Shown: positions 1-13,500 of the stretch, piece by piece
Numbering within the stretch: position 1 is the first letter of the stretch
Layout of the letters: the number at the start of each line of letters is the position of its first letter
Source of the DNA: Wyeomyia smithii
Taxonomy: Eukaryota > Arthropoda > Insecta > Diptera > Culicidae
Direction: 5' to 3'
Length of the DNA: 64,000 nt
Assembly (NCBI RefSeq): GCF_029784165.1
Contig: NC_073696.1
Coordinates: forward strand, 107,872,665 to 107,936,664
Program-made: the position numbers and the translations under genes
The notes under the pieces: model-generated
Told to the model about the DNA's origin: nothing
The model's input: only the letters and a program-made list of their open reading frames with translations
The model's database searches: none

Positions 1-1
1 C

Positions 2-2248
2 CAACAGACAGAGAACCAAATCGACCACGTTTTAATCGACGGCAGGTTTTTCTCCGACATCATCAACGTTCGCACCTACCGCAGTGCGAATATAGATTCG
101 GACCACTACCTAGTAGCTGTGTGCATGCGCTCAAAACTATCGACGGTGTATAACACCCGCCGGAGTCGAACGCCGCGACCAAATATTGAGCAACTGCGGG
201 ACGCCGAGGCTGCACAGGAATACGCGCAGCAGCTGGAGGCAGTGCTACCTACGGAAGAGCAGCTTGGCGCAGCTACCCTTGAAGATGGCTGGAAAAGCAT
301 CCGATCCGCCATAGGTAACACTGCAGTAGCGCTACTAGGAACAAGGGCCCCGAATCATAGAAATGACTGGTTTGACGGCGAATGCAAACGGTAAGTCGAG
401 GAGAAGAAAGCAGCACGGGCGAGAATGCTGCAACACCGTACGAGAGCGAACGTGGAACGATACCGACAGGCACGGAACAGTCAAAACTCAATCCTCCGAA
501 GGTAGAAGCGCCAGCTCGAGGACCGAGATCGCGTAGCGATGGAAGAGCTGTACCAAGCTAACGACACTCGGAAGTTCTACGAGAAGCTGAACAGCTCCCG
601 CAAAGGCTTTGTGCCGCAAGCCGATATGTGCAGGAGCTAAGACGGCAACCTCCTAACAGACGAGTGTGAGGTGATCGAAAGGTGGAGGCAGCACTTCGAC
701 GAGCATCTAAACGGCGATGCAGTAGAGCGCGAGGACGGTATGGCAATTGATCTTGGTGCACGAGCAGAAGACATCAGAGTTCCAGCCCCCGATCTTCTGG
801 AGGTGGAGGAGGAGATTGGTCGGCTGAAAAACAATAAAGCTGCTGGAGTGGACCAACTTCCCAGCGAGCTATTGAAATACGGTGGAGAAACACTGGCTAG
901 AGCCGTGCACTGGGTCATTGTCAAGGTTTTGGAGAAAGAACGAGTACCGGGGGAGTGGATGGAGGGTATTGTGTGTCCCATCTACAAAAAGGGCGACAAA
1001 CTGGAGTGCTGCAATTACCGGGCAATCACTCTGTTGAACGCCGCCTATAAGGTACTCTCCCAAATACTTTGCCGTCGACTATCACCATTTGCGAAGCAGT
1101 TCGTGGGGCACTACCAGGCGGGATTTATGGGTGCCCGCGCCACCACGGATCAAATATTCGCGGTTCGGCAGGTTATGCAGAAATGCCGCGAATATAACGT
1201 GCCCACACATCATTTGTTCATCGATTTTAAATCGGCGTACGACACAATCGATCGGGACATGCTATGGCAAATTATGCACGACTACGGATTTCCGGACAAA
1301 CTGACGCGGTTGGTCAAAGCGACGATGGATCGAGTGATGTGTGTAGTTCGAGTTTCGGGGGCACTCTCGAGCCCCTTCGAAACCCGAAGAGATCTAAGGC
1401 AAGGTGATGGTCTCTCGTACCTACTGTTTAACATTGCTCTGGAAGGTGTCATTAGAAGAGCGGGGATTAACACGAGTGGCACGATATTCCAAAAGTCGGT
1501 TCAACTGTTTGGTTTCGCCGACGATATTGACATTGTGGCTCGGACCTTTGTGAAGATGGCGGATACGTACATCGGACTAAAGGCTGAAGCCAAACGGATT
1601 GGACTGGTCATCAATGCATCGAAGACGAAGTACATGAAAGGAAGGGGTTCACGAGAGGACAGTGCTAAACTCCCACCTCGAGTTCAAATTGGTGGTGATG
1701 AAAACGAGGTGGTTGATGAGTTCGTGTATCTGGGCTCACTGGTAACTGCCTACAACGATACCAGCAGAGAAATTCAACGGCGCATTATGGCAGAAAATCG
1801 TGCATACTTTGGTCTCCGGAGGACGCTCCGATCGAGTAGAATTCGTCGCCGCACCAAGTTAACCATCTACAAGACGCTGATCAGACCGGTAGTCCTCTAC
1901 GGGCATGAGACATGGACTATGCTTGTGGAGGACCAACGCGCCCTTGCGGTCTTCGAGCGGAAGGTGTTGCGTACCATCTTCGGTGGACTGCAGATGGAAA
2001 ACGGAGTGTGGAGAAGGCGAATGAACCACGACAGCCCGGTAAAGATGGTTCTTGAAACCAATCCGTCAGGGACGAGACGGAGAGGTGCACAGCGGGCAAG
2101 GTGGATCGATCAGGTGGAAGACGACCTGCGGACCCTACGCAGACTGCAGAGCTGGCGAACTGCAGCCATGGACCGAGTGGAATGGAGACGACTCTTACGT
2201 ACAGCAAGGCCACACCACGGCTTGGGACTGTTTGGTAAGGTAAGGTAA
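2..2248 (+). pseudogene. Non-LTR retrotransposon ORF2 (endonuclease-RT), RTE-like, three in-frame stops
   Basis: One reading frame runs from the left edge to a TAA at 2246-2248. It starts in the C-terminal part of an APE-type endonuclease (IDHVLI and SDHYLV) and continues through a linker into a complete reverse transcriptase: SSELLKYGG-type start region, NYRAITLL, FIDFKSAYDTIDR (motif A), RQGDGLSYLLF (motif B) and FADDIDIV (motif C), then a long C-terminal region. The frame is broken only by stops at 392-394, 503-505 and 638-640, all in the endonuclease-RT linker; no frameshift is seen. RTE elements have very short 3' UTRs ending in short tandem repeats, and here the stop codon lies inside (GGTAA)n at 2234-2250. 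The clade is inferred from endonuclease type and 3' end. The 5' part lies outside the window. Related fragments occur at 18.9-19.8, 28.3-29.7 and 62.6 kb. Confidence 0.8.
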
Positions 2249-2250
2249 TG
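2234..2250 (+). repeat. (GGTAA)n-like 3' tail of the RTE-like element
   Basis: Three GGTAA units sit exactly at the end of the ORF and contain its stop codon. The reverse-orientation copy ends at 19061-19078 with the matching ACCTTACCATACC, and the copy at 62.6 kb ends near TCTTACCTATC. This makes the repeat the family's 3' terminus rather than chance microsatellite. Confidence 0.65.
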
Positions 2251-3770
2251 TAAGTTTTATTGACTTTGGCAGTATGAAACCGAGTGTTGTCATGCGGTAG
2301 AATCACTTTTCCGTGCCTCTGGTCGTATTATGGCGTATGGTCGATATTCTTCCTCAGTAATGGTTTCGTATGGTTGTACCGGCTCATAATAAGTAACTTC
2401 GACGTTCCCATTAAATATACAGACCAATTGGCAATATTTTACAATTTTTTTGTGCAATCTTCACTCTATTGTTTAACAGTTTCACCCATTTTCTTACTAG
2501 TTCTTAGTTGTCTCTTCTCTTGCTTCAGTTTCTTGTAAATTTCGAGCACCAATCTTTTCATAGCACACTGGACGTAAGTTTTCAATAATATTGAACAACT
2601 ATTATGTAAGTTTGGGAAATTAAAATTGGGATTCCTGCCAAACTTAGATATTATTATCGTTGATAATATTATGATCGTAGGATATTTGATCAGATTTAAA
2701 ATGAGTTCCATTATTTTAATTACGGAAAGCTAAACAGTGCTTTTCAAATTTAATTGTAAAAAATTGACTTTCACAGTTGCATTTCCGTCGCCCTCTTTGC
2801 GTTCTCGTCAATATATGGTTTTCTATGTCAATGGAAAGGGTTGTTCAAATAAAGATGGGCGATAATTAATTTTTTTTTCGCGAATTTTCGAATTAACGCG
2901 GGTTGGGAACCAAAAACGTCTAAGTGTTTATTGAGTAAAAGGCTTAGTAAAAAAAAACCTCCGCGCTCCGAAAGATCCGAAATGACCGAAAAAGAGGACA
3001 ATTTCGAATACTGGTCGTTCAGCGTATCGGATTTTTTGTAAAACTTTTCTTAGTGGTTTACTTTATGCAGATTTTTGAATTACCGTGGTATTTTACGCGG
3101 ATTTTTGAATTTCGCCTTTTTCACGCGGATTTTTGAATTAACGCGTTTTTTCACGCGTTTCTTTACGAGGTATGTATTACCTGCGTAAAAAAAACCTGAC
3201 TGTAATGGCTTTCATTGTCGTAAACTCAAATAAAAAAAGTTAACGCGCGATTTGCTAATATGTATTTATCCTCAAGCTCTTGTTAATCGTAAGTGTATAA
3301 AGTGCTCGCGTTATTTTTTACTTCTAGGAACGAAAATTGAACCACCAATGGTACTTACAGATCGCTAGCGTTAAAGGTGTGTTCCGTGAAAGTTCCGAGC
3401 CGTCAAATATCCTATTTATTATTGATTCATTTCTTGGTTTTCATATAAAGAGATACTATTGTGTTCTTGTTTCTAGCAGCTGTCCTCATCGAATGCCCCT
3501 ATCAAACTAAGCAATTATAGTGACTACTATAATCGTCAATTATATTAAAATCAAAACAAAGCTAAAGTAACAACCTCAATAAAACTTCTGGTACAAGGAA
3601 ACAACTTTAAATATCATCGATATTATATACCGATGGCGATGGTGTGATTATTCTGATCGTTTCCGCTCCCAACAACCGATAAACCATTTACTCAAAAAAC
3701 AAAAATGTCACCTTCCAAAGTATCTTTCACAAGTGAGTTAGAACGACCTACGAATAACTTTTTAAACGTT
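2249..3770. other. CAH1 5' flank; AT-rich, one ACGCGG-type repeat patch
   Basis: No gene is seen. Between about 2870 and 3190 a motif of the form ACGCGGATTTTTGAATT recurs at 20-40 bp spacing with interspersed acgcg runs. It matches the motif of the repeats at 59641-59981 and 60830-60975. The rest is AT-rich without recognisable content. Confidence 0.5.
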
Positions 3771-3953
3771 TTCTCCTTTCCACACATTTCACCGGAGATC
3801 TGCTCTCTAAAGCGCCGCACAACTACCGAACCGACATCAGTCGCTCTACCGTAGGCGCTCTAGTGTAGTGAGGCACCGCGAGCGAGCGAACCGTAGTGTC
3901 GGCCTTTTCGACTAACACGAATGGTAGAGTGCCGATAATGACCCGTTGCCGCG

Positions 3954-4031
3954 TATATAAAGTGCTGCTTCGATGTCTTCTGAGCTAACTCGTCAATCAG
4001 TTGAGCGCTACCTTCGTCATAGTACGGACGC
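3954..4031 (+). promoter_or_regulatory. CAH1 core promoter: TATA-like box, initiator, DPE
   Basis: A TATATAAA lies at 3954-3961. TCAGTT at 3997-4002 is a perfect insect initiator (TCAKTY) whose A (+1) is 3999. Exactly at +28 to +32 (4026-4030) is GGACG, matching the DPE consensus RGWYV. Initiator and DPE at canonical spacing make 3999 the best start site; the TATA-like box, 45 bp upstream, is too far to be a canonical partner. Two more TCAGTT copies (4079-4084 and 4084-4089) with an AT-rich stretch about 28 bp upstream could be a secondary start. Inference from motifs only. Confidence 0.6.
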
Positions 4032-4491
4032 ACATTCTCGCTATCAGGCTAAATATTTAAAACTAAACTTTTGCTTTGTCAGTTCAGTTCGAACAAGTGA
4101 CACATATCAGTGCAAGCAGTGAAATCAATGCACTTAGGGTCGTGTGGTGCAATAACTCCATTTCGAATCTCATTCTGCGAATTGGACTGATTGGAGGGGG
4201 TGTGCACGCAGCTTCAGCCGTGCGTATCGCAGAAGGAATTCTGAAAATCCCAGTGTGCAGCAGAGAGAAAAGCCAGTTGCAGTGAAGTGCAACTGCAGTG
4301 GAGTGTGGTCAGGGCCGAACTTTGGGCGTTGTGGATTTTGTGTGTTTTTGCGCACGATTGATTCCCGCTAGTTCTTTCCGATACCAAGTACGGCTAGCCG
4401 TTGTGAGGTTGTTGATTGGAAAGTTTTTAATAAATATTTAATTCGATTGCCGGCTGTCTAAGGTACTAACGCAAACAAATAAACAAGCAAA
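3999..4491 (+). other. CAH1 5' UTR (first exon) with one uORF
   Basis: About 493 nt separate the predicted start from the coding ATG, with no obvious internal intron. The only ATG I see before the main start opens a 20-codon upstream ORF (4128-4190) that ends before the main ATG. The true start is favoured by its context CAAAATGA, an insect-type initiation context. Confidence 0.5.
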
Positions 4492-4525
4492 ATGAGCAAC
4501 ATCTGGGGATACACTGAGCTGAACG
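4492..4525 (+). CDS. CAH1: CAH1 coding exon 1
   Basis: It encodes MSNIWGYTELN plus the first base of a Gly codon, then a perfect GTAAGT donor at 4526. A tiny first coding exon ending inside that glycine suits the CAH1 N-terminus (WGYTE-NGP). Too short to find by ORF length alone; recognised by protein similarity and phase match to exon 2. Confidence 0.9.
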
Positions 4526-7500
4526 GTAAGTACCTGGAGTGGATTTATTCGATCATCTTTTTCGAACAACTCTGATTGTAGCAGACTTGTACTAGTAGCA
4601 GTAGTAGAAATTAAACAAGTTACCAGGATAGGTAAAGTTTTCGCAATGGAATCGGTGCTAGTCGTATTTGATGACGGCAGCACTCTTTTTACTTGGCAAT
4701 TCTCTCCAAATCAGCGCCTCAAAACTAAGCGTGGATTGATTAGCTAATTCTGACGCGGTTTTAATTTATACAGATAATATGGTATTCCTAGCCCTGTGAT
4801 CATGCATGCTTCGGACTATTATTATCAAGTTGATGATTGCATTCCTTTGCATGAGTGCATCAGCATCAGTATTTGTATGAATATGTATGTACAAAGTACA
4901 TTAAAGGAATTTGCGAAATTTTGAATTCTGGTGATCAAAAAAATATTTTTATTTTGAGGATTTATATTTTAACTCTCACTCTTAGAATTTTTTTGTTGAA
5001 AAGAGGAAAAAAGCACGGTCTTCAATTAAATGTGAAAAAAATATATAATTTTTTAATGCTTGGAATTGTTGTTGAAGGACGAATACAAATTCTGGTTTGG
5101 TCGGAAATCAAAACAAACTTTAAATGAATAAAATTCGTACTTTAATAGCTCTCAGTTTCGATTTCTTGCCGAAGACCGGTCTGTGCTAAAGAAAACTTCG
5201 AGTGTATAATTTGACAATTTTGAAAACGTTTAACTATACAACAGCAGTCCAGAATACCACATACATTTTTTACGAATTTCGGTTTATTTCATGCATGATT
5301 TTCACAAAGTAATCTTACACCTATCGTCGACAATCGACCATTTCTGATTTGAACGAATCTATGCACATGTATTGGACATAACAAACTGAATTTTTTTGTG
5401 GGTGGAAGAATATTTCAGATTCAAGAATAATTTTTCAAAAAGAGGTATGCTCATTGGTATTGATTTTATTCGAAGCATTGAATATTAAAAACCTTTGGCT
5501 GTATAGACTAACTGTCTGAGCATAAATTTTAGGGTACCAATATTGCTTCACGAAAAATCTGTAGTACAACATAATTTTTTTAAACCAATAAATGCCTAAT
5601 TCTTGTTTACAAAAAAAGTTATTTTTTTCAATGTTTTAGAGAAATCTGAAGTCATTGTAAAACTTTTGCCAGAACGTTTTTTTCATATTCAAGGTTGAAT
5701 TTCATTGAAAAAATAATTTAGACAGCTTTTCGAATATTTTCTATACAATAGTTTTAGACGATTTAAATATTCATTTAAAATTGAAACGCTCATAATGATT
5801 AACTTCCTACATACATAGGTTCACAAGTTATTCAAAATTTGAATTTGGAAAATTAAAAAAAAATTGAGTTGGGAAAATTAGGCCAAAGAAAAACTTTACA
5901 TTAATACAAAATGAGTTGAATCTTTCTTCAAATTCATTTTTCATTGAAATTCCTGATGCAAATTGAAATAGAAACACCTTAAAAAAGCTACGCCATTTGT
6001 GGATGTTCCCTTATTCAGAAGTCAAAAGTCGACTCTAGACGCCATTTTGAAATCTATGGTGGCAACTTTCGTTCCTGGAAAACAGTATGAAATGACCAAA
6101 TACTAAACAACATGGATATTTCCAACCCGGAAGACGCGTAGAGGCCGGAAATTAACCCCGAATATCAATTTAAAGCTCTCGATGACGACTTCCAGATTTC
6201 GGAAAAAAAGCCAAAACTAAGCATATCAATATAAGTATTTCCGGGACTAGAATGATCTCTAGATGCCATTTGGAAATTCAAAATAGTGCCACTCGGTTTC
6301 TAGAAAACTGCTAAAAATTATCTACATTGATTAAAGACAGGCAGTCGTAATCCTACGATAACCTTGCGGTCGTGTCTCATTTACAACTTTTTCAACCTCA
6401 TCTGTTGAAAGAATAATCAAACTCCAATGATGCAATATGATTCTAATCAGGCTTTGTTTTGCTCATCTTATCTTAAAGAGAAAATAGTTTTCTTCCCTCT
6501 TAACAACTGTGAGCTTACATTCAATGTGCATCACACCATCTGCTGTAGAGAGAGCGCAGAGTAATAGTTTCTCTGACGAAAAAACGCTCCTAATTTGACA
6601 GAGCAAAAACCCAATGGAACTCTTGTAAATTGCTCATTCGCGCACGCAAGAAAAGTGAAATAAATCACTCGGCGATCAACTGAGCATTGCGTTACCGTTT
6701 TCATCGCTCTGGGGTGCGGCAAAAACAGTATAAAATCGAACTTTCTGCAGAATACGCACCCATGGTGAGTTGTGAATCTTCCTATAATATTAAATTCGAA
6801 AACGGTTAGGATGTGGCTTCAATGTGACCCTGAATGTTTTGATATTTGGCCAACTTCTCTTCTAGTAAAGGAGAAGCTAAGGAAAACTACTCCTTCTTAA
6901 ACTGAGAGAGCAAACAAATGTTTACCCCTTACACGCGATGATTAAGAGTGAAAAGGAACTCTGCGACTGAAATACTCTACGCCTAAATGTGGATAATTAC
7001 TCACTCTGTGTGAGAGAAATTCTAGTTCTCCAAGGGGTTCGGCAGGTTGTTTATTGTTTTTAATTCATCCGACAATTACCGTCTTAATGAATGTAATTTA
7101 AATACTATCTAAACCTAACAGAAGTAAATTAATTAAAATAGTCTAGCTGCGAGCAATTTTCGCTTGTAGAGAATAGATGTAATTCCAAAATTAAAAAATT
7201 GACACGTTTTGTTGAAGGTGCGTATAATCCTGGTGACTGGTTCGAAATACCCGAACACAGAACGATGGAACGGTGTTACAAACATTTCGTCGAGTGACCT
7301 GCGTTGAATTCTTCCAGGAGCGTTAAAAGAAAACTTACTCAAAAGAGCCGGGCAGTTAATTTCTCCAAGAATCACTTTAGCTGCAACCATTGCTTGCTGA
7401 ATTCTTCTTCTTTTTTCAAGGGTAGCAATTCCCAACAGATTGCAACGGTGTTCATACGGTGGAAGATTTAGCCTGTCCGTCCAAGGAAATCTACGGAGTG

Positions 7501-10500
7501 CGAATCGAACAGAACGCTTCTGTAGCCGTTCAATCCTGTCAATCCAGGTGGTTTGATATGGCGCCCACACTGCAGCAGACGATTCCACAATGGATCTTAC
7601 TATTGCAGAGTACAATGATTTTAAACAATGCACATCGGTGAAATCTTTTGAAACTTTCATCAGAAATCCCAGTTGACGACTTTCACGATCAATAATATTG
7701 GCTCTATGTGACCCGAAAGTCAATTTTTCGTCAAGTTTGGCAGGTAGAGAAGGAAATTTGAGCAAAAATCAAGGGAACGGAAGAAGCCTTATTCTAATAG
7801 TAATTTTAAATCACAGAATTGCTGGCGGTTAGTTATCTGTTTTTAGTATCTGTTTTTGAGAAATTTCAAAGTTATGTTTGGAAAATTTAAGCTTTTTGAG
7901 GAAACATGTTCTCCGGCAACATGCATAAATTCATTAAAATGTATGATTGTTTCTGTACACATAAAAATGGAGTTCTGCCTATCTGCATGTCTGTCTCTCT
8001 GTTCCATATAGACGTAGAAATAACGTTGTGGAGCCGAAGAAGGTTTTTATGATAGTTTGAGGCCCTTCCCTGCTGTGAAAAGGAGGGCTTCCATACAAAT
8101 GAAACACAAATTTCTGTATAGCTCGAAAACTAATCAAGCAAATGGAACCAAGTTTGGCATGTGTATGTTTATATTTATTTTATATATTTCGATGCTATCG
8201 ATATTTTTCTACCAGGGGTCTCGAACTTCCTCTCTGCTCTAAAAGGGAGGGCTCCCAAACTAATGAAACACAAATATCTGCATAATTCGAGAACTAATCA
8301 AGCAAAAACTAATCAAATTTGGCATGTTGATATTTCAAGTAGCAAGAAATATTTTTGATAGATTGAGACTCCTCCATGCTTTAAAAGGGAGGGCTCCCAA
8401 ACAAATGAAACACAAATTACCGCATAACTTGGAAACTAATCAAACAAATGGAACCAAATTTGGCAAGTTGAGGTTCTTAGGGATAAGAAATGTTTCTATG
8501 ATGATATGACACCCCTCCTTGCTCTGGAATGGGAGGGAGGGTGTCCATATAAATTTTTGCATAACTTAAGGACTAATCAAGACAATGGAACCAAATTTGA
8601 CAGGTGGTGGTTTTGGGGTCAGAAATGTTTTTTATAGCGGTTCGACACCCCTCTCTCCTCTGGAATGGTGGGCTTCCATGGAAATTAGACACAAATTTCT
8701 TCATAACTTATCAAGCAAATGGAATCAAATTTGGAATCTATGTTAGTTTGACACTCCTCCAGACTTAAAAGGGGGAGGGTGGTTCTACACAATTGAAACA
8801 CAGAATCTCGATTTTCGGGCATTTTTTTTTCAAGATAATATCAGATCTCGGCGTTTTATCTTCTTTTAAGTCATTTGACATCGAATTTTTTTTTTGATTT
8901 TTCAAATTTTATGTACTCCGCCCTTTGGAGTTTATTCTTTAATTTCCGTAATGTAATTTTATAATATTTTTTTTATTATAAAAACAATTACTTATCATTT
9001 AACAAAACTGGAATAAGACACAAGCAGTTTGTTACCAATCATTTTCATTTTTTTTATTCTACCAAAAGTTTCTTGAAAACAATTCATTAAATAAAGCCTA
9101 TGCCAAAATGCATACGACCTTTTAAAAAATTACTCTTGAGTCTAAAATATTGGACCCGGGAAAAATACTCAATTCACTCAATAATATGTAAGCTTCAAAC
9201 TTAAAAGAAAAAGGAAAACGAGAAGTAATAATCGAATCAATCTAAATTAATCCAACAAAGAAAAAAAAACAAAAACATAAACAGTACAACAAACCAGTGA
9301 ATTATATAAAGTGATTTAACTCAGGTATTGAAGGATTTGGATCCAAGTGCGAAAATTAAGGTGGGAATGCTTGTATGAAAAAAATTTCATCATCGAGTTT
9401 CAAAAAACGACCATGTACATTTTATTCATTGGCCCAAAAAATGATTCGTGCAAAATTTCAGCTCAATCGAACATGATTTAGGGGTGCCTCAAAGCGCTCA
9501 AAGTTATGATTTTTCGACCTTCGAAAATCTACCAAAGGGGGAGTACAAGACATTGGGAAAATCGATTTTTTTTTCGATGCCAAATGTCTGAAAAATCGTC
9601 GAGATCTGGTGTTATCTAAAACAAAATTTTTGACCGAAAATCGACCTTCTGGGACTTAGCCTTTTTCTGACCAACCGAAGGCTTAATATGAAATATTTTA
9701 AAACGCGCTTCTAAAATGGCTCACACAAATTATTTTAATGTTTATTTGATACCTCAAACTTGATTCTCATTAGGGTGGTTCATTAATTTTTATTAGGGTG
9801 GTTCCAAAAACAATTAAAATGAAATTTATTATTATTGTATAGGAAAACGCAATCATAGTAGGAAACTCATGTCGTTGACGTTGCGTTACTCGTGCCATGA
9901 CTAGCAATATTTATTAAATGGGAAATTTCGAAGAGTTTTGTACAAAACATAACAGTGCGTGTAAGGGAGAGTTTAAAGATTAGAATTCTCTTTTTATTTA
10001 AATATCATGAAATTTCATAGTTTGCCGAATTGCCAGCTTACGGAAAACTAGTTAGTCCATCTTGGTGGCATATCAAGTATAAGATGTCAAATAGGCAAAT
10101 AAATAAAAGCATTCTTTCTACTAAACCACTTCAAATAAAATTTTAATTGTGTTTGGAACCACCCTAGTAAAAAATTACTGGAATGAATTAAAACAATATT
10201 GCACGCTTAGCCTTGGGGCTAATAGCGGTCTCGATCAACTAGATTAGTTGAGAGAATTCGTTATCGATATTGTTTTTGGCACATTTTGTATGTGTAGGAT
10301 AAGTACAACGATACACCGTGCCCCAGTGCTGAGTCGAGAAAATTTCCAGCTCGAAAAGCTCCTCGACTCGATCGGGAATCGAACCCGATATCACAACCGT
10401 GTGGGAGAGCTAGCCGACCGACATCGCTAACCACAGAGCCACGGGGACCACGGTTTGGAATTTCGGTTACCCCGAAAACGGTTAAGTCCCAGAGGCCGAT

Positions 10501-13500
10501 TTTCGGTCAAGAGTTTTTTTTTTCGAGATAACGCAAAATCTCGACTTTTTTTGCATTTTTAAGTCACTTGGCATCGATAAAAAAAATGCGTTTTCCCAAT
10601 TTCCTGTACTCCCTTGATAGATTTTAGCTGTAGATTTTCGAGGGTCGAAAGGGCGCGAGGCGCTCACAACTTTGAGCGCTTTGAGGCACCCCTAAACCAT
10701 TCAGATTGAACTGATATTTTGCACCGATGATTTTTTTGGACCAATGAACAAAATCATGATCGGTTTTAGAAATTTAACATGACCCTTTTCGCAGCTACCT
10801 TAGCGAATATTCACCGAATTTAAAAATGATCGAATTCATTTCCTTTATGCAAATAATAACGCTTCCCTCAATGCAGTATCAGGATATAAAAATTTTGGAG
10901 GGTTCAACACCAAGGAGACCCTATCGTTTGATATTTGCATTGAAGCAACTTTTTTAATGGAGACGCGCGATGGTCATGGTGGATATTGAAGATTTCAAAA
11001 TATCTATCTCTAAAATAAAAAATCATACCTCCGTGACAGTTCGATATTTTGCGTTAAATTTTCTGAGGAATTCAATAGAAATCCACGATAGGATTTCCTA
11101 GGTTCTGTAACCACCAGAACCCCAAAATACAATTTGTGTAATGATTTTCGCAAAACTATTGTTATTCGAAATACAGTTTGGTATTTTTCTTTGAAAAGCA
11201 TTAATTACCTTCAATTTGATGCTAAAAGATTGAATCTCTGTTGAAAGGCTCAAAAGTTACACATTTTTTAAAATTGAGAATTTTGAGAAAAGTCGCTGTT
11301 TTTGGCCACCATATTTTAGAATGTGTCATCCTAAGGGTTAAACAAAAAATACGGGTCTATAATTTTTTCTCCAATAAAGACCAACTATGGCAATTTTGGG
11401 CATGATTGGAGCAAAACAGATTTCGAATTCTACTCGAAATCTGTTTTGGAAATACTGTATATTGAACCCGAAATTTTGAGCAACGATTGCCGCTTAATCG
11501 AACCGTCACGTGTGCAGGCCAAAAACTCAATGGTCGTTCGATTACACGTTATGAAGCAGCAATCACGAGACCACAGCTATCACTCGGTAGCTCAACTGAT
11601 TGCATCGAAACAATCGGTCTAATTTTGGACAATACTGCATTCTATCGGTTGTTTGTACGAAATGGTCGAACAATTTGAGCCGTATCACACAACCGACCGA
11701 CCGACTGCAAGCAGCAGCTTCCCCGTGATTGATTAGCTCCTGCGTCAGTTGATCAATCAATCAAAATGTAATCGGTTATGAAATATGTCCATCAGCATAC
11801 ACACGATCGCTATTAAGTAGCTGTTCGTACGTCATGTGTTGAGCTAGGATGTGTTTTTTTTATTTTTAAAACCATCTGAAAGATGCGAGAGAAATCTACA
11901 AGAAGTCAGTCGTAATCAGTGCAAAGCTGTTGATGGAATATTTTTCTTATCTTTTCTTGACTTATAACGTGGCGGAGCATATTTCGAACGATAGTAACGC
12001 ATGGGTTAAATTGAAATACAGGAGAGTTTTTCCGCTTTTCGCCGATCCGATTTACGATTACCGCGATGGCGCGAAACGCAAGTGGGTGTTCCCGTTCGAA
12101 AAGTAGCGAAAATGCGCAAAGATTTTCTTTATTTTTGTAGCAGGTAAAGCTGCGTCAGTGGCAGGAGCCCGCTAATCTTTAAATCTTTGAATTTGCACAT
12201 CCAAACAAATCACGTGATTCGACTTGCGTACTTTGCTACGTTATTCGTAATCACTTACCTACTTTGTGCAATTCGTGCGGTCATTTGACAGTTTCGTGTC
12301 TGTCGCTAACTTATTACTAGCGTGTCATTATCGTTTATGATTCCGGTGACACTCGTTGCGTCTTGCGTTAGCTCTTACGGCTACCGTCAGTAGCCCTCGA
12401 GACTTGTTTAATCAATTGCTGATGAGAGTGTCGTACACTAATCCCTCCGTTTAATTAAGTTAGATTTCGGGATTAGGTGTACCATTGTTAACGCCAATCG
12501 AAAGGATTACCACGATTGTAAAAGCAAGTGGATTTAGAAATGATGTACTGCTACTGATAGCGCAAGGTCTCTTGGGGCGGTTTGTACATATATCATTGTT
12601 CGGCCGCGCGCATGGATAAGGGGATTAAAATTTTGAGTATGGGCGTGGGTTCGCCCAGAATACAGCAAGTGGGAATGTCGACACACACTTGATTGTGCCG
12701 ATTATTAGCCAATTGAAACAATTGGATCATGTCAGCTAACACCGTGCGTTCCGTTGACTCTACTCGTTAGATTATGAGCTGCGACTCTAGTTGGACAACT
12801 AAACCAAGTTGCGTTTCTGGGAAGTATTGTATCCATGATCGGCCTACATGTGTGTACACATTCCAGACTATCTTAACTGTTGGATCTAGAGCGCACTCAA
12901 TTGTCTAACTTATCTCGCAACAAATCTTTTCTGGATCGTTCCGCTCTACAGTTGCAAAGCTGAATCCAAATTGTCAAAAAACAAATTGACTACATCGAAA
13001 TTTCTTGAACAAATCAATAGTAATTGAAGCAAAGCTTTTTACTCGAAACTGGAATAAAAATGACCATTTGAGGTGTATTATCAGTCTAAACCTTACAGCT
13101 ATATTTGTCTCCGCAGTTTATGTGATCAAATTCTACTGACGACGAGTTCACAAGCCCTGGGAAAATGTTTTGTTTTTTTTTTATCACAGGTACTCACACT
13201 CTATAATTACTGGTGACTTTTTGTTTCGAACCGCGTTCACGTTGGAACTACTAACGTCACTGCCGGCCGCTCGATTCAATGTGCCTCAATTAGATTGTGC
13301 TGGTAAAATTGACAGGCTAATGAAAAACATGATAATACGTGTGTTTCAGTCAATCTCGTTGGTCACGACAGAGCACGGGAATATTTTTGTTTGAGAAGAT
13401 TATTCCGTGGCCTCTAAATGCTCTGAATTTGTTCTACAACTTCAGCGCGCAATGCTCCTTTCCCCTCAGCTGTGCATTATTTGTTGTTCTTTCTCCTGCA

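Larger units (their letters stand above)
9385..10785. mobile_element. Large inverted-repeat (foldback) element holding a MITE and a SINE
   Basis: Arms 9385-9670 and 10473-10785 are diverged inverted copies sharing, for example, GGGGTGCCTCAAAGCGCTCA, TTCATTGG, GACCGAAAATCG and the TTGGGAAAA-type stretch. The about 800-bp centre contains MITE 9794-10166 and the SINE at 10195-10450, so it grew by later insertion. A third, single-arm fragment lies at 8810-8935. No transposase is seen. Confidence 0.65.

Noticed and set aside
6531..6775. Possible second promoter and exon (TATAAAAT then ATG with GTGAGT)
   Set aside because: The open frame after ATG has no partner exon and the surrounding sequence looks repetitive; evidence too weak to annotate.
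8057..8509. Three similar ORFs of about 60 codons
   Set aside because: They are frames through successive minisatellite units.
10340..10450. tRNA-like sequences with good B boxes (also 26296-26370, 38395-38470, 46900-46970)
   Set aside because: They lack a complete cloverleaf and continue into repetitive bodies with A-tails and target duplications; they are SINE heads, not tRNA genes.
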